A DNA stretch of 64,000 nt from Owenia fusiformis (Eukaryota > Annelida > Polychaeta > Sabellida > Oweniidae), in NCBI GenBank assembly GCA_903813345.2, contig CAIIXF020000008.1, positions 32,204,867 to 32,268,866 on the forward strand, written 5' to 3'. Every line of letters starts with the position of its first letter. Positions within the stretch are counted from its first letter, which is position 1. Below the pieces are notes generated by a model. It was not told the DNA's origin. It made no database searches and saw only the letters and a list, made by a program, of their open reading frames with translations. Shown here piece by piece: positions 9,801 to 19,073 of this stretch. Both the position numbers and the translations under genes were made by a program.

Positions 9801-12206
9801 ATATGCAGGGTTTTTAAACTATATGTAGCTGCTTTTTCAGAATTTTGTGTTATTAAATTGTTGATAGATTTTTGATAGATTAGAGTACTAGATATAGAAC
9901 TGTTTTATTTTGTGGATTACAATGAGGCTAGAATAAATAAATACAATGTTTAGCATCTGTTTCCATTTATTTCTGAATAAATCATAAATATGGTCAGAAA
10001 TTAGTCTGTTCCTGTGTATATCATATATTTTAAGAATATATTATGTTTTGAATTAAAAATAAACAAGTACATTCCAAACATTCTTTTAAAAAAACATGCT
10101 AAACAAAGATTTTCTTACTCTGGCCTCATGTCTTGATTTCTAAGCATGTTTGAATTTGATTTGTACAAACTAGATGTTGCTCACTTGTGACACTGTAGCA
10201 TGTTTCATTCTAGGAGACGTATGTTTGGCAGATGTACTCGCAGAGAAACTGGGATTTCTTCCCTATTGGAGATTGTTTTCGGAAACATTATGAAGAATTA
10301 ATGCTGACTTAGTATTGTGGTGCGATGAAATATATAAATAGAATCACAGCACAGATAAGAAGGACAATCAATTTTGCTATCTGTATATCTGTCTTTGATA
10401 TATGATATCCAGATATTTCATTTTGTAGTTCTTCTTTTCTGCAGCTTTTCACTTAACATGGTCTGTGATGATTAACAGGGTTGGGCAAGCTATCATTTCA
10501 GTTACTCTTTTTAGGTCAAATTAACAAAATTCAGCTTTTTAATCATGGACCCATTTTGCTTCAGTTCTCTCAAGACTTCATGCTTGGTCCTTTAATTTGA
10601 ACCTCATTTGGTCCATTAATTGGTACCTCATTGGTCTATAAGTTTGTACCTCATTTGGTCCTTTAATTTGAACCTCATTTGGTCCATTAATTTGAACCTC
10701 ATTTGGTCCATTAATTGGTACCTCATTGGTCCATAAGTTTGTACCTCATTTGGTCCATTAATTTGTTCCTCATTTGTATTTTGATTTTGAACATAGTAAA
10801 CTTTCAATTTAAATTGTCATGAGATTTCTGAGTTTTGCCCACCCCTCCAACCTATTTTTCATATAATCACGGGAAAGGTTGTTCTTGTAGCTTGAGCTGG
10901 TCTCTTAATGATTTGTTTTTCCCATACTAATACAGTGTGTTATACCCTGTGGACTTGAATTAACATCAAGCCCCAGCAAATGTAGTTCATCTTCACTTAG
11001 GCAGATGTAATTCAATAATTCATTCATTCTATTTAATATGTTTTTTTACAATAATAACATGAAATTCATGTTGAGGTGGAGGACACACTCTCGGATTTAT
11101 TAATGACAATTAAAAACAACATGTGGAACTAATATTTTTGATTCTGCACTCCACAAGTTCAAGAATTTAAAGAGAATCAGTCTTTATATAAAGATGGCTC
11201 ATCTTTACATGATATCTGAATTCTGGGTAATTTGATCTTTGAATTCTGGGTAATTTCCCTCTTCTCACTTCTTTATATGAATAAATGGGAACATTGTAAC
11301 AAGGGTGTAATCTTGGGAAACAAGCTTTTAAACCTAATATCTATTCTTCTTTAACTTATCATAAGGGTGGTAGCCGTCAACCAGTCATTTGTGTTTGTAC
11401 TCCATGAATTGTCTGAATAAACTGAAAAAAGCTGAATGTCCTAAAAATTGGATGTCTCAGGAAGACTCATAAATACCTAAAAGAATAATAGTATCAATTT
11501 GAATCCCTATTCTCATTTGATTAACATGTGAGCAAAACTAGTGGGCATCCAACTGGAATTACTGGTACCTTAATGGAATTCTTGAAACAAACTTATTACA
11601 GCAAAACCTATTTAAGTGGACCGCTTTGGTTCCTCAAAAAGTGTTTAGCTTGGCTGGGAGGTGTTCAATTTTCAACACCTCATTCTGAATGATTAACAGA
11701 ACTATGAAAAGTGTATCAAATATAAAGGTGTTCCACTTCACAGGTTTTACTGTATTTTGTTGGTTTTAGTATTATCCGTATAATCTAACCAAACACTACT
11801 GCTTTCTTCATTCCAGACTGCTTCAAAAAATGATACTACAAATCATGTAAAAACCTAATCCCGCGTTCTTCAAACATTGTTATTTATGAAAATAAGAAAT
11901 ATAAGCAATATAAAGCAATATAAAAATGTGTATTGTTGCCTGCCTGAATGTTTGGTTTAACTTTTTGTAAATTGACTTTGTGATGTTTTGAATTATTGTT
12001 GTATTTATAATTTTACATAAAGTGACGCAAAGTGTATAGTGATGAGAGGAATTTTTTTTTTTTTTAATACAATTGTTTAAACTACTGCGTATCTTTAATT
12101 TCAGGAAACATATGTTTGGGAGTTATACCAACAAAGAGACTGGAATTTTTTCCCAATTGGTGACTGTTTCCGTAAGCAATACGAGAGTGAATTAGAAGGT
12201 AGTTAG
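810..12206 (+). CDS. RYR: Ryanodine receptor, C-terminal pore region (3' part of gene)
   Basis: RyR is the tetrameric calcium-release channel of the sarco/endoplasmic reticulum. Exons read by splice sites and frame: 810-896 (S1), 1220-1405 (S2), 1687-1860 and 2309-2503 (S2-S3 loop and S3 start, with [10 protein letters not shown]), 2727-2873 or 3720-3869 (S4 and S4-S5 linker), 4658-4795 (S5), 5084-5240 (pore helix, selectivity filter AGGGIGDE, S6), 6146-6210 or 7460-7524 (gate and S6 extension), 8693-8793 (CFICGIG, the conserved C-terminal zinc-site region), 9030-9081, then 10214-10312 or 12105-12206 (C-terminus and stop). All junctions keep frame. Only the last ~500 residues of a ~5000-residue protein are in view; the rest lies upstream of the window. 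The three exon pairs are the odd feature. Family assignment is very secure; isoform use is inferred from exon structure. Confidence 0.96.
1407..1577. mobile_element. CAGTARAACC-type MITE copy abutting a RyR splice donor
   Basis: Begins TACAGTAGAACCTG immediately after RyR exon 1220-1405 and contains the family body with AACACCTCTCTAATCTGAACACC. The right end is not clear. The GT of the exon donor overlaps the element's TA-flanked terminus. Confidence 0.5.
2727..2873 (+). CDS. RYR: RyR alternative exon 5a (S4/S4-S5 linker)
   Basis: 49 codons, phase 0 at both ends, acceptor TTTCAG and donor GTACCT. Encodes [29 protein letters not shown], the S4 and S4-S5 linker that couples cytosolic sensing to the pore. 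It differs from exon 5b at about 11 of 50 aligned positions. Both copies are free of stops and have sound splice sites; including both would insert a second S4, so mutually exclusive use is inferred. Confidence 0.9.
3720..3869 (+). CDS. RYR: RyR alternative exon 5b (S4/S4-S5 linker)
   Basis: 50 codons, phase 0 at both ends, acceptor TTTTCAG and donor GTACAA. Encodes [32 protein letters not shown]. It lies 846 bp downstream of exon 5a. Differences from 5a cluster at the membrane-facing start of S4 and at F/V and K/Q in the linker. Either copy joins in frame to exons 2309-2503 and 4658-4795. Confidence 0.9.
4218..4385. mobile_element. CAGTAAAACC-type MITE copy
   Basis: TACAGTAAAACCTG at the left end and GTTTTACTGTA at the right end are inverted repeats of each other with TA at the edges. 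No coding sequence. TA flanks suggest a Tc1/mariner-type non-autonomous element. Confidence 0.6.
5792..5950. mobile_element. CAGTTAAAC-type MITE copy
   Basis: Left end TACAGTTAAACTTCTAAGTG, right end GTTTCACTGTA preceded by GTTCCACTTTACAG. The interior repeats AGTGTTCCACTT. Lies in the RyR intron between the filter exon and the gate exons. Confidence 0.6.
6146..6210 (+). CDS. RYR: RyR alternative exon 8a (inner gate and S6 extension)
   Basis: 65 nt after acceptor CATGCAG, donor GTAACC. With the split Gly codon it encodes [20 protein letters not shown] plus ME. In vertebrate RyR this GLIID segment contains the hydrophobic gate Ile and the adjacent Asp at the cytosolic pore mouth (established knowledge). 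Same length and phases as exon 8b. Confidence 0.9.
7201..7298. mobile_element. CAGTAAGACC-type MITE copy, short
   Basis: Left end TACAGTAAGACCTAG, right end TATAGGTTTCATTG, interior CGTTCCACTTGTGAAT. A shorter, decayed relative of the copies at 5792 and 11597. Confidence 0.5.
7460..7524 (+). CDS. RYR: RyR alternative exon 8b (inner gate and S6 extension)
   Basis: 65 nt after acceptor GCTATTAG, donor GTATTG. Encodes the same gate segment as exon 8a but with Q for E and T for R ([11 protein letters not shown] against [11 protein letters not shown]). Nearly all codons differ at third positions, so the duplication is old and the protein is constrained. Mutually exclusive use with 8a is inferred from equal length and phase. 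Confidence 0.9.
7545..7993. repeat. Degenerate intronic minisatellite (CTCAAACACTCACATAT)
   Basis: Some 25 imperfect repeats of a ~17-bp unit with variants CTCAAACACTAGCAT and TTCCAAACACTCACA. It starts just after the donor of RyR exon 8b, so it sits at the 5' end of that intron. Confidence 0.85.
9091..9357. repeat. 30-bp minisatellite, about nine copies
   Basis: Unit close to CACAGTAGCCCTTGGTCTGC plus CCATGTTTGC. It follows the donor of RyR exon 9030-9081 by 10 bp. Because 30 is a multiple of three, both strands stay open through the array, giving decapeptide-repeat ORFs that are not considered genes. Confidence 0.9.
10214..10312 (+). CDS. RYR: RyR alternative terminal coding exon 11a
   Basis: Acceptor TTCTAG then 32 codons and TAG. 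Encodes [26 protein letters not shown]. It joins in frame to exon 9030-9081. If used as a last exon it needs polyadenylation before 12.1 kb; AATAAA occurs at 11280 and 11416. Its last five residues differ from those of 11b. Confidence 0.88.
   Translation, partial: ETYVWQMYSQRNWDFFPIGDCFRKHYEELMLT
10588..10770. repeat. ~24-bp tandem repeat (CCTCATTTGGTCCATTAATT)
   Basis: Seven or so imperfect copies of a unit with variants TTAATTTGAA and TAAGTTTGTA. Lies between the two terminal RyR exons, so it would be 3' UTR if exon 11a is used. Confidence 0.8.
11597..11754. mobile_element. CAGCAAAACC-type MITE copy
   Basis: Left end TACAGCAAAACCTATTTAAG, right end CAGGTTTTACTGTA. Contains GTGTTCCACTTCACAGG. 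Same family as the copies at 4218, 5792 and 7201. Confidence 0.6.
12105..12206 (+). CDS. RYR: RyR alternative terminal coding exon 11b
   Basis: Acceptor AATTTCAG after a long T run, 33 codons and TAG. Encodes [27 protein letters not shown] and a SELEGS tail. It is nearer than 11a to the typical RyR C-terminus at KQYE (known family pattern). AATAAA signals lie downstream. Confidence 0.9.
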   Translation, partial: ETYVWELYQQRDWNFFPIGDCFRKQYESELEGS

Positions 12207-14640
12207 TACAAGTACAACTTAAGGCAACTACAATGTGCAGTAGTAAAATTCCATGGAATTATTCACCAATGAGCAACAGTTTTATCCTGATCACAGCAAA
12301 ATAGGTTGTGAACTATATCGAGCAATAGTATTATCATGATTCATGATGGAATAAAATCTGCAATGCACTAATGTTTCCATGGAAATTTAATGGATGTGAA
12401 ATGGTTGAATGGAGCTGTGGGCTTCTTGGAATGATATCCATGAGTTTATTATGGGCTCAATGTATATATCATAGGATGGATATCACCATATTTGGACACT
12501 TATGCCACAAGAGATTATTGTTCAACAGTATTGTCACTAAGTAATGCAATACCTGCCAGTCTAAAAAATGCAATAAGTTCATGAATATGATATGCAGACA
12601 TTTTTAAATGTATCTTATGTTTAGTATTGTAATTCAAATTACTATAAATGTGAACATGTACTTGGATATAAAAAATTGAAAAAAATTAACTTGAGGAGTT
12701 GAGGACCATTTAATGGTACTTAATGTCTGTATGCAGATAATTGGATGTATGACAGTGTAGGATCTCACCTAACTGCTGACTCGAGCAATTTAGAGTTCTA
12801 CATACTAGAATTGGAGTAAATGATAAGTATCAAACTAGCAATTCTCTGGCTGGCCAGGTGGTAGATTGGTGGCCAATTTATTAACAAATTGTAAAAATGT
12901 ATATAATTTATTCTGTCATTGATTTAACTGGATCTTAGATCCCTAATTTTAAACATAGTGTAATAGTATTGGTAGTTCTGCTTTGTAGTCGATTCACAAA
13001 ATACTGCTGATGTACATCTATATTTCATGTTGATTAGATCTGATATCCAGACAAGAATCTCCGATTTGGAAAATTTTGCGGTACATTCGGATTTTGCTGT
13101 ACTCAAAATTTTCTAGTCAATGTTATATATCAATGTATCACATTATTTTACCATTGAGCAATCTCCTTTTTTACCATTGAGCAATCTCCTCTTTACCATT
13201 TAATTAACCAGCCCTTTGTTTACCATTGAGTTTATATCCTTTGTTTACATCCTTTGTTTACATGCACATTTTAATGCTATTCCTATTTTTGTTAATGCTG
13301 GAGCTAATAATATTCCAATAGATTGGATCGTTTAATTAAGGAATAACTTTTGATATATAGATGGGTTTCTTGTATGATTGTAGGGTGTTAGTATTTTTAT
13401 GAATAACAAAATGTTTTCATAATTTGTACATGTAAGTATATTGAATTAATTCATAGAATTGTAGTAATTTAAGTACTTTACTTGGATACCATAGTAACCC
13501 TGGTCACTATAGTAACCATTTTAGCTGCTATGGTAACCATTTTTAGAAAATTACCATGACAGTAGGAGACTGACTGGTGCTAACATATTTCTATAGATAC
13601 TTGTATATAATTGTTGCCCCTCCATATATCTGGTGGAATAAAATGTTAAATGTTTATCTTTTACAATATTGATAGAGCTTGATTTAAAGATTTATGTATT
13701 GTGTACATTTACTTCTAAGTAACTTAAAATGGATTGTTGTTGCTATTAATGTTATTGATTTAGAAAAATTATATAACATATGTGTTCGGCAGTGCACTAC
13801 TGTAAATACTTTTTGAGGCCTAACATATATGCCTAGACTCGTTCTGTTTTCAATATAACACAATTTGTTATTATTTCCATAAGCTAACTTATGCTAATTC
13901 ATTTTTATTTGGATATTTATGTTATTGGGGTATTTTATCGCCTAGCTATACCTTCTCTGTGATAAAACACATGTATACAAATATGGATAAGTAAAGAAGT
14001 ATCGCACATTGTTTTTGAAAGAAATGAGGTTTTCATGTTGTGATCACAAAGTCTTCCAATTTCTTTTTCTATATACATGTATGGTTAAACAAAAGTTCAG
14101 TGAGTGTATCAAATGTTATATTTCTACCATTATTTATTAACCATGTGTGCGATGTTTTTGTGATGTGTTGAAAATATATTGGAAAAATCCAAACCACACT
14201 TAAAGTGAGAATTTTGTTCAGTTATGTTGTTTCTGGATGTATTTGACGTACATGTTCATGTACACCCGACATTAGACAAGGGGGGGGTGTCGCAAATAAA
14301 TGTTAGAATCAATTGAGATGGGAATTGCTGTTGGTGTTTTGGCTAGGACCATAGCCAGCTTTTGCTAAGGGGGGTTCACTTTAAAAAAAATTCCAGTGGC
14401 GTTGATATTTTGACAACTTGGCCCAAAACCGCCTGAGAAGTGCTTGAAATGGTGAACACCTTCATGATTTTGAAAGAATTTACAACCTCAATTATATAAT
14501 GTTAAAGGTTCTAATGAGATCCAGATGTATGGGGTCCTTTTATAGAATTTATGTTTAAACTTATCCATAAATATCCATAAATTATATATATCATTAGAAA
14601 GATGATTCAATTCACAACAAAATGATGTATGATTCATAAA
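12207..14640 (+). other. RyR 3' UTR / 3' flank, no gene recognised
   Basis: AT-rich sequence without convincing coding potential. Candidate polyadenylation signals AATAAA are at 12350, 13637 and 14295. A short GGTAACCATTTT repeat cluster lies near 13490-13560. The true transcript end cannot be told from sequence. Confidence 0.5.
12350..12355 (+). terminator. Candidate polyadenylation signal for RyR exon 11b transcript
   Basis: AATAAA 144 nt after the TAG of exon 11b; the nearest canonical hexamer. Further copies at 13637 and 14295 could give longer UTRs. Confidence 0.4.
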
Positions 14641-14685
14641 ATATGAATGGCTATTGGTGACTATGTGGTATTTTCGGGATCACCT

Positions 14686-14820
14686 CATTATACCGACGCG
14701 TATTATACCGAAACCCATTATACCGACACGCATTATACCGACACGCATTATACCGAAACCCATTATACCGACGCGCACTGTGCCGAAAAGGCCTACCGAT
14801 GCGCGTTGTACCAAAATCCG
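14686..14820. repeat. 18-bp repeat array (CATTATACCGACACG)
   Basis: About seven imperfect units of CATTATACCGAMRC(G/C). A related array in the opposite orientation lies at 25515-25640. No coding function is assigned; ORFs through it are repeat artefacts. Confidence 0.75.
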
Positions 14821-14954
14821 TGCCAGTGGGACGGCACATTGCCTTAACCCATCAGTTTTATGACGTGCACTTCCGCGTGTGACTATATCTTTACAGCGGG
14901 AATTTCAAGTTTTTGTCAGTGTAGACATAAAAAGTTGCAGTCCTCAATACATGC

Positions 14955-15112
14955 GTTTATATCACTTACTTCCCTCTTAATTATATGCCATTACCTTAAT
15001 AAATTGACTAGTCGAAAGGTCTAACACCCCTATTGAATGAACGGATTAGTGAATGAACTCGTCCAATACACTGCCTATCCATGCTTCATGCTACGACCTA
15101 CTTCATATTACC
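14955..15112 (+). repeat. DIRS left inverted terminal repeat
   Basis: Reads GTTTATATCACTTACTTCCC at the tip and is complementary to 20192-20335 through the block ending GCTACGACCTACTTCATATT. The ORF1 start (15053) lies within it. Confidence 0.88.
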
Positions 15113-16963
15113 TTTCGACGACCATCTCGCTACAAGCCTTCAACAGAACTTGGAGCAACTATATTCGTCAAGATGATGAACAACGAGGACGTTTACATGA
15201 ACACCTCAGAGAAATGTCCTGCTATCATTCTCCAGCAAGAAGAAGGAGAATGCACTGATGGAGACACTGAGCAAGTAGGGATTCAAGAGAGTGCAGACCA
15301 GAACTTCAACATGAGTCTGACTGACAACTTTCTCAAGGAGAAGATTTCTGTTCTGATGAACGAAATGCTTCAAAACAAGCAACAAGAAAGCCCAAGGAAC
15401 AGTGTGAACACCAGGCACAGCAGTCCTCGGAGGCTTCAACAGGAGGCAAGGTCGGACAGACCAAGCTCAGCGGCAAGGAGTGAATTTGTCAGAAGTCCCC
15501 GCAAAAGTTACAGGAGTCCCCGTAGGAGCCCTAGCCCATGGAGATTTCAGGACCCCAGAAGCCACGCAAGTCCCAGGAGACGTGCAAGTCCTTCGAGACG
15601 TGGCAGCCCCAGGAGACGTGGGAGCAGTCGGGACAGAGTTTGGAGCCCTAGGAGACCAGAACCCAGACGTTATACGCCGGAGAGAAGAGGTCATCATGAC
15701 CGTCATGGTGAACACAGTCCACGCAGGCGTAGTAGGTCTTACAGTCGTGAAACTAGTGTCTCTTCTAGTTACACGCCTAGACCACGTGACCCGTCACTTC
15801 GTAGCAGCAGAGACAAGCACAGAAGTCCCCATAGGAGACCAAAGTCCCGCTCTAGAAGCAGAAGTCCAGTTCGAACGAGGTCACCTAACCCGGAAGTGAT
15901 TGCTCCAGTTTCACTTTCGAAAGAAAGTTCAACCAATCACAGTCTCGAACGTCACGAGGGGCCCGAGGATATGGACTCGCCCAGTGAAAATTTTCAAGAT
16001 GGCGGCTCCAGGATTTCGGAAGAAGAGAAAGTTTTGGCTTCGTACAACGCGGCGGCGATATCACAAGTCAAAAACCTGTTACCAGACGCTAACCTGACGC
16101 ACCAAGTTCCAGACAGAGCGGTGGTTATCAAGCCCTTGGCATCGCAGTTCTTCAAAAACGAGTCTGAAGGTAATGAAAAATCTTTCTTACCATTATCACC
16201 CACGGTGATGACTTGTTTTTCTAACAGATCCTCGATCATCGCGAACGATTTCGCCTTCAAAAAAGTAGGACAACTTTCCCGAAACGACAAGGCATCACGC
16301 TTTCCAATTCCTCCAGCCGGAGGACTTGTTGTTTCGAGTATGAGGCCAAATTCCAGCCTGTCAGCGGTGATGTCTGAAGAAAATTTCAAGAAAGCTGACA
16401 AGGATTTGACTATCAGCAAGACCCAGTATAGGCTTCTAGAGGAAGGCTTAAGATTCCAACTGAAACCTCTGGCATATGCAGAATGGCTGTTAGGTGCAGT
16501 GGCCAAAATTCTCAACGATTCTTCATCCACTGATACTAAGATGTTGTCTGATCTACTACAACCTGCAGCACAAGCCATTGGCTGTCTGACTGATCAAAAT
16601 GTGAGACTGCTGTCCAACGTAGTTCTACTTAGGAGAGATGGCTTCTTGAAGAACATGACTTGCCCTTCTGCAGCAAAGGAAATGCTCAGAACTCTACCCA
16701 TAAACCCTTTGGCTCAGGAATTATTCCCACAGGAGTCAGTCACTGAAATTTTGAAGTCCAACCAGTCTGATCTCACCAACCAGGCTTTAACTTCCTTGGC
16801 TAAGATGAATGCGAGAGCTGAATCAAAGAAGTCTTCTCAACCAAATAAGAAAGACAACAACAACAACAGAAAGTCCAGTTTCAATAACAACAATGGCCCT
16901 GGTAAAAAGAACAGCTCTAACTCTTTTCGTGGCAAGGGAAGAGGAGAGAAAAAATCACAGTGA
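15053..16963 (+). CDS. DIRS ORF1, Gag-like Arg/Ser-rich protein (636 aa)
   Basis: Single frame from ATG at 15053 to TGA at 16961. Residues ~115-290 are extremely rich in RS/SPRR repeats (for example SPRRRASPSRRGSPRRRG), resembling an SR-type nucleic-acid-binding domain. The C-terminal ~40 residues are Asn/Lys-rich. The middle has no recognised domain. Position and basic character fit the Gag-like ORF1 of DIRS elements. It overlaps the RT frame by 155 nt in another phase, so a frameshift, reinitiation or splicing is needed for the downstream frame. The stop is TGA followed by CTA. Confidence 0.8.
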   Translation: MNSSNTLPIHASCYDLLHITFRRPSRYKPSTELGATIFVKMMNNEDVYMNTSEKCPAIILQQEEGECTDGDTEQVGIQESADQNFNMSLTDNFLKEKISVLMNEMLQNKQQESPRNSVNTRHSSPRRLQQEARSDRPSSAARSEFVRSPRKSYRSPRRSPSPWRFQDPRSHASPRRRASPSRRGSPRRRGSSRDRVWSPRRPEPRRYTPERRGHHDRHGEHSPRRRSRSYSRETSVSSSYTPRPRDPSLRSSRDKHRSPHRRPKSRSRSRSPVRTRSPNPEVIAPVSLSKESSTNHSLERHEGPEDMDSPSENFQDGGSRISEEEKVLASYNAAAISQVKNLLPDANLTHQVPDRAVVIKPLASQFFKNESEGNEKSFLPLSPTVMTCFSNRSSIIANDFAFKKVGQLSRNDKASRFPIPPAGGLVVSSMRPNSSLSAVMSEENFKKADKDLTISKTQYRLLEEGLRFQLKPLAYAEWLLGAVAKILNDSSSTDTKMLSDLLQPAAQAIGCLTDQNVRLLSNVVLLRRDGFLKNMTCPSAAKEMLRTLPINPLAQELFPQESVTEILKSNQSDLTNQALTSLAKMNARAESKKSSQPNKKDNNNNRKSSFNNNNGPGKKNSSNSFRGKGRGEKKSQ

Positions 16964-19073
16964 CTATCTACCTATATCATCCAGTCCTCCAAGTCTTTGT
17001 CTCCCACAGCTACCTGTAAGCCCTCAACAGCTACCAGTGGGAGGCAGACTACAGCATTTTCTTGCCAAATGGAAAGAAATCACAGATCTAGGAGGATTTC
17101 TACAGATCATAAAGGAAGGTTACCAGCCGAAACTTCACACAAAACCTACCCTTACATGCAATCCTTGGCCTTTCCAGTCATCAACAAGAGACAGAAAAGA
17201 CCTTTATGCAGCTACAGTCACTCAACTTCTGGAGAAACAGGCCATAGAAGTTGTCCAGAACGTATCCAGTCCAGGCCTTTACAGTCATCTTTTCTTCGTC
17301 CCAAAAAAATCCGGCTCTCTAAGACCAGTCATCAACTTGCATCATCTGAACCTTCATCTAGAAGTTCCAAAGTTCAAGATGGAAACAGTAGCACAGATCA
17401 TGGATGCAGTACAGCCTCAACAGTGGGTAACGTCCATAGACTGCGTAGATGCTTACTTTCATCTCCCAATCAAGCAGTCATTCAGGAAATACCTGCGCTT
17501 TGTTGTTCAGGACCAAGTACTTCAATTCAAAGCCCTGCCCTTTGGTCTGGCATCAGCCCCGATGATTTGGACACATCTGTTACGGCCTCTAGCAGCTCAT
17601 CTTCACTCCAGAGGCATACTGTTTCATTATTACCTCGACGATTGGCTGATTCGAGGCAATTCACCTACAGTAGTTCTACAACATACTCAGATGGTGCTGG
17701 AACTGGCTCAGGCTCTGGGTTTCCTCATAAACTTCAAGAAGTCGGAACTACAACCAACTCAGAAGTTCACTTATGTGGGAGTAGAATACGATCTCAGCAA
17801 GGGAATTTGCCGTCCCCCTCACGATCGAGTAGAAAAGATATGGAAAGCTGGACAACATCTTCTAGAGAAGGGAATAGCCTCAGCAGAAACTTGGCAGTCT
17901 CTACTAGGCCTGTTGTCATCTGCGGAGAAACAAGTGCCATTGGGTCGTCTTCATCTACGACCTCTACAGTGTTGTCTGTTCCAACAGTGGTCTCCTCTAT
18001 CTCAGCCCCAGTCACATCTAGTTGTCCTCTCACCAGATGCTCAGGGGGCACTCCTATGGTGGCTAGACCCCAGGAATTTACAAGCTGGTCAGCCTCTCAA
18101 CAGATTTCACCCAACAATGACAATCTACACAGATGCATCGTTGGAAGCATGGGGGGCACACACACAATCGCAGGAATGCTCTGGAGTCTGGTCCCAGTTG
18201 GAATCAAGTCATCACATCAACTTTCTGGAGTTACTAACAGTCAAGAAAGCTCTGATGTTCTTCAAGGAAAAGATAACTGGACAGAATATTCTGATTTGCA
18301 CAGACAGCACAACTGTAGCAGCATATATCAACAACCAGGGCGGAACACATTCCCCTCAACTACTCCAGTTAACTCAGGAGATTCTCTTATGGTGTCACAA
18401 TCAGCAAATTGTACTCAGAGCGAATCATATTCCAGGATCACTGAACAGAAGGGCAGATCAGTTATCCCGGAAAAACCAGATTGTCAACACAGAGTGGTCT
18501 CTTCATGCAGACATAACCAAGAATCTATGGAAAATATGGCCAACTCCCAATCTGGACATGATGGCCACATCTCACAATCACAAACTACCAGTTTACGTGG
18601 CTCCAGTTCCAGATCTTCAGTCGTGGAAAACAGACGCCATGTCACTGAATTGGGACAACATGTACTTCTACATATTTCCCCCAACAGCAATGATAGCAGC
18701 AGTCCTGAACAAACTGCAGGCTCACCAAAACACAAAATGTGTAATGATAGTACCAAAATGGCCCAATCAACCATGGTACCCAGACCTTCTCAGTCTACTA
18801 GTAGATTTTCCTGTACTGATTCCAATATGGAAGAAACTCCTTCTTATGCCAAGGACCTCGTTTTTTCATCAAGATCCAGAAAAGATGTCTCTACACGCTT
18901 GTCTGTTATCAACAATAACTTGCGAGAGGAGGGGTTTTCTGAAGAAGTGTCCAAAGCAGTACAAAAGTCTAGGAGAAAATCTACCAATGCCATCTACGAT
19001 TCAAAGTGGAAATTATTCTCTGTTTGGTGTTTGGAAAGAGATACCAATCCCATCGAGGCATCTATTCCAATGA
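16809..19073 (+). CDS. DIRS reverse transcriptase / RNase H / DAM-like methyltransferase ORF
   Basis: 754-codon frame. RT motifs: VPKKSGSLRPVINLHHLN, DCVDAYFHLPI, ALPFGLASAP and catalytic YLDD in HYYLDDWLI. RNase H follows with TIYTDASLEAWGAH and LICTDSTTVAAYINNQGG. The C-terminal part, with LDMMATSHNHKLP, DAMSLNW, FPPTAM and PKWPNQPWYP, matches the DAM-like methyltransferase region known from DIRS elements. No internal stop in 754 codons, so the copy looks recent. The ORF start may not be the translation start because it overlaps ORF1. Coding assignment is secure; the mode of expression is inferred. Confidence 0.93.
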   Translation: MRELNQRSLLNQIRKTTTTTESPVSITTMALVKRTALTLFVAREEERKNHSDYLPISSSPPSLCLPQLPVSPQQLPVGGRLQHFLAKWKEITDLGGFLQIIKEGYQPKLHTKPTLTCNPWPFQSSTRDRKDLYAATVTQLLEKQAIEVVQNVSSPGLYSHLFFVPKKSGSLRPVINLHHLNLHLEVPKFKMETVAQIMDAVQPQQWVTSIDCVDAYFHLPIKQSFRKYLRFVVQDQVLQFKALPFGLASAPMIWTHLLRPLAAHLHSRGILFHYYLDDWLIRGNSPTVVLQHTQMVLELAQALGFLINFKKSELQPTQKFTYVGVEYDLSKGICRPPHDRVEKIWKAGQHLLEKGIASAETWQSLLGLLSSAEKQVPLGRLHLRPLQCCLFQQWSPLSQPQSHLVVLSPDAQGALLWWLDPRNLQAGQPLNRFHPTMTIYTDASLEAWGAHTQSQECSGVWSQLESSHHINFLELLTVKKALMFFKEKITGQNILICTDSTTVAAYINNQGGTHSPQLLQLTQEILLWCHNQQIVLRANHIPGSLNRRADQLSRKNQIVNTEWSLHADITKNLWKIWPTPNLDMMATSHNHKLPVYVAPVPDLQSWKTDAMSLNWDNMYFYIFPPTAMIAAVLNKLQAHQNTKCVMIVPKWPNQPWYPDLLSLLVDFPVLIPIWKKLLLMPRTSFFHQDPEKMSLHACLLSTITCERRGFLKKCPKQYKSLGENLPMPSTIQSGNYSLFGVWKEIPIPSRHLFQ

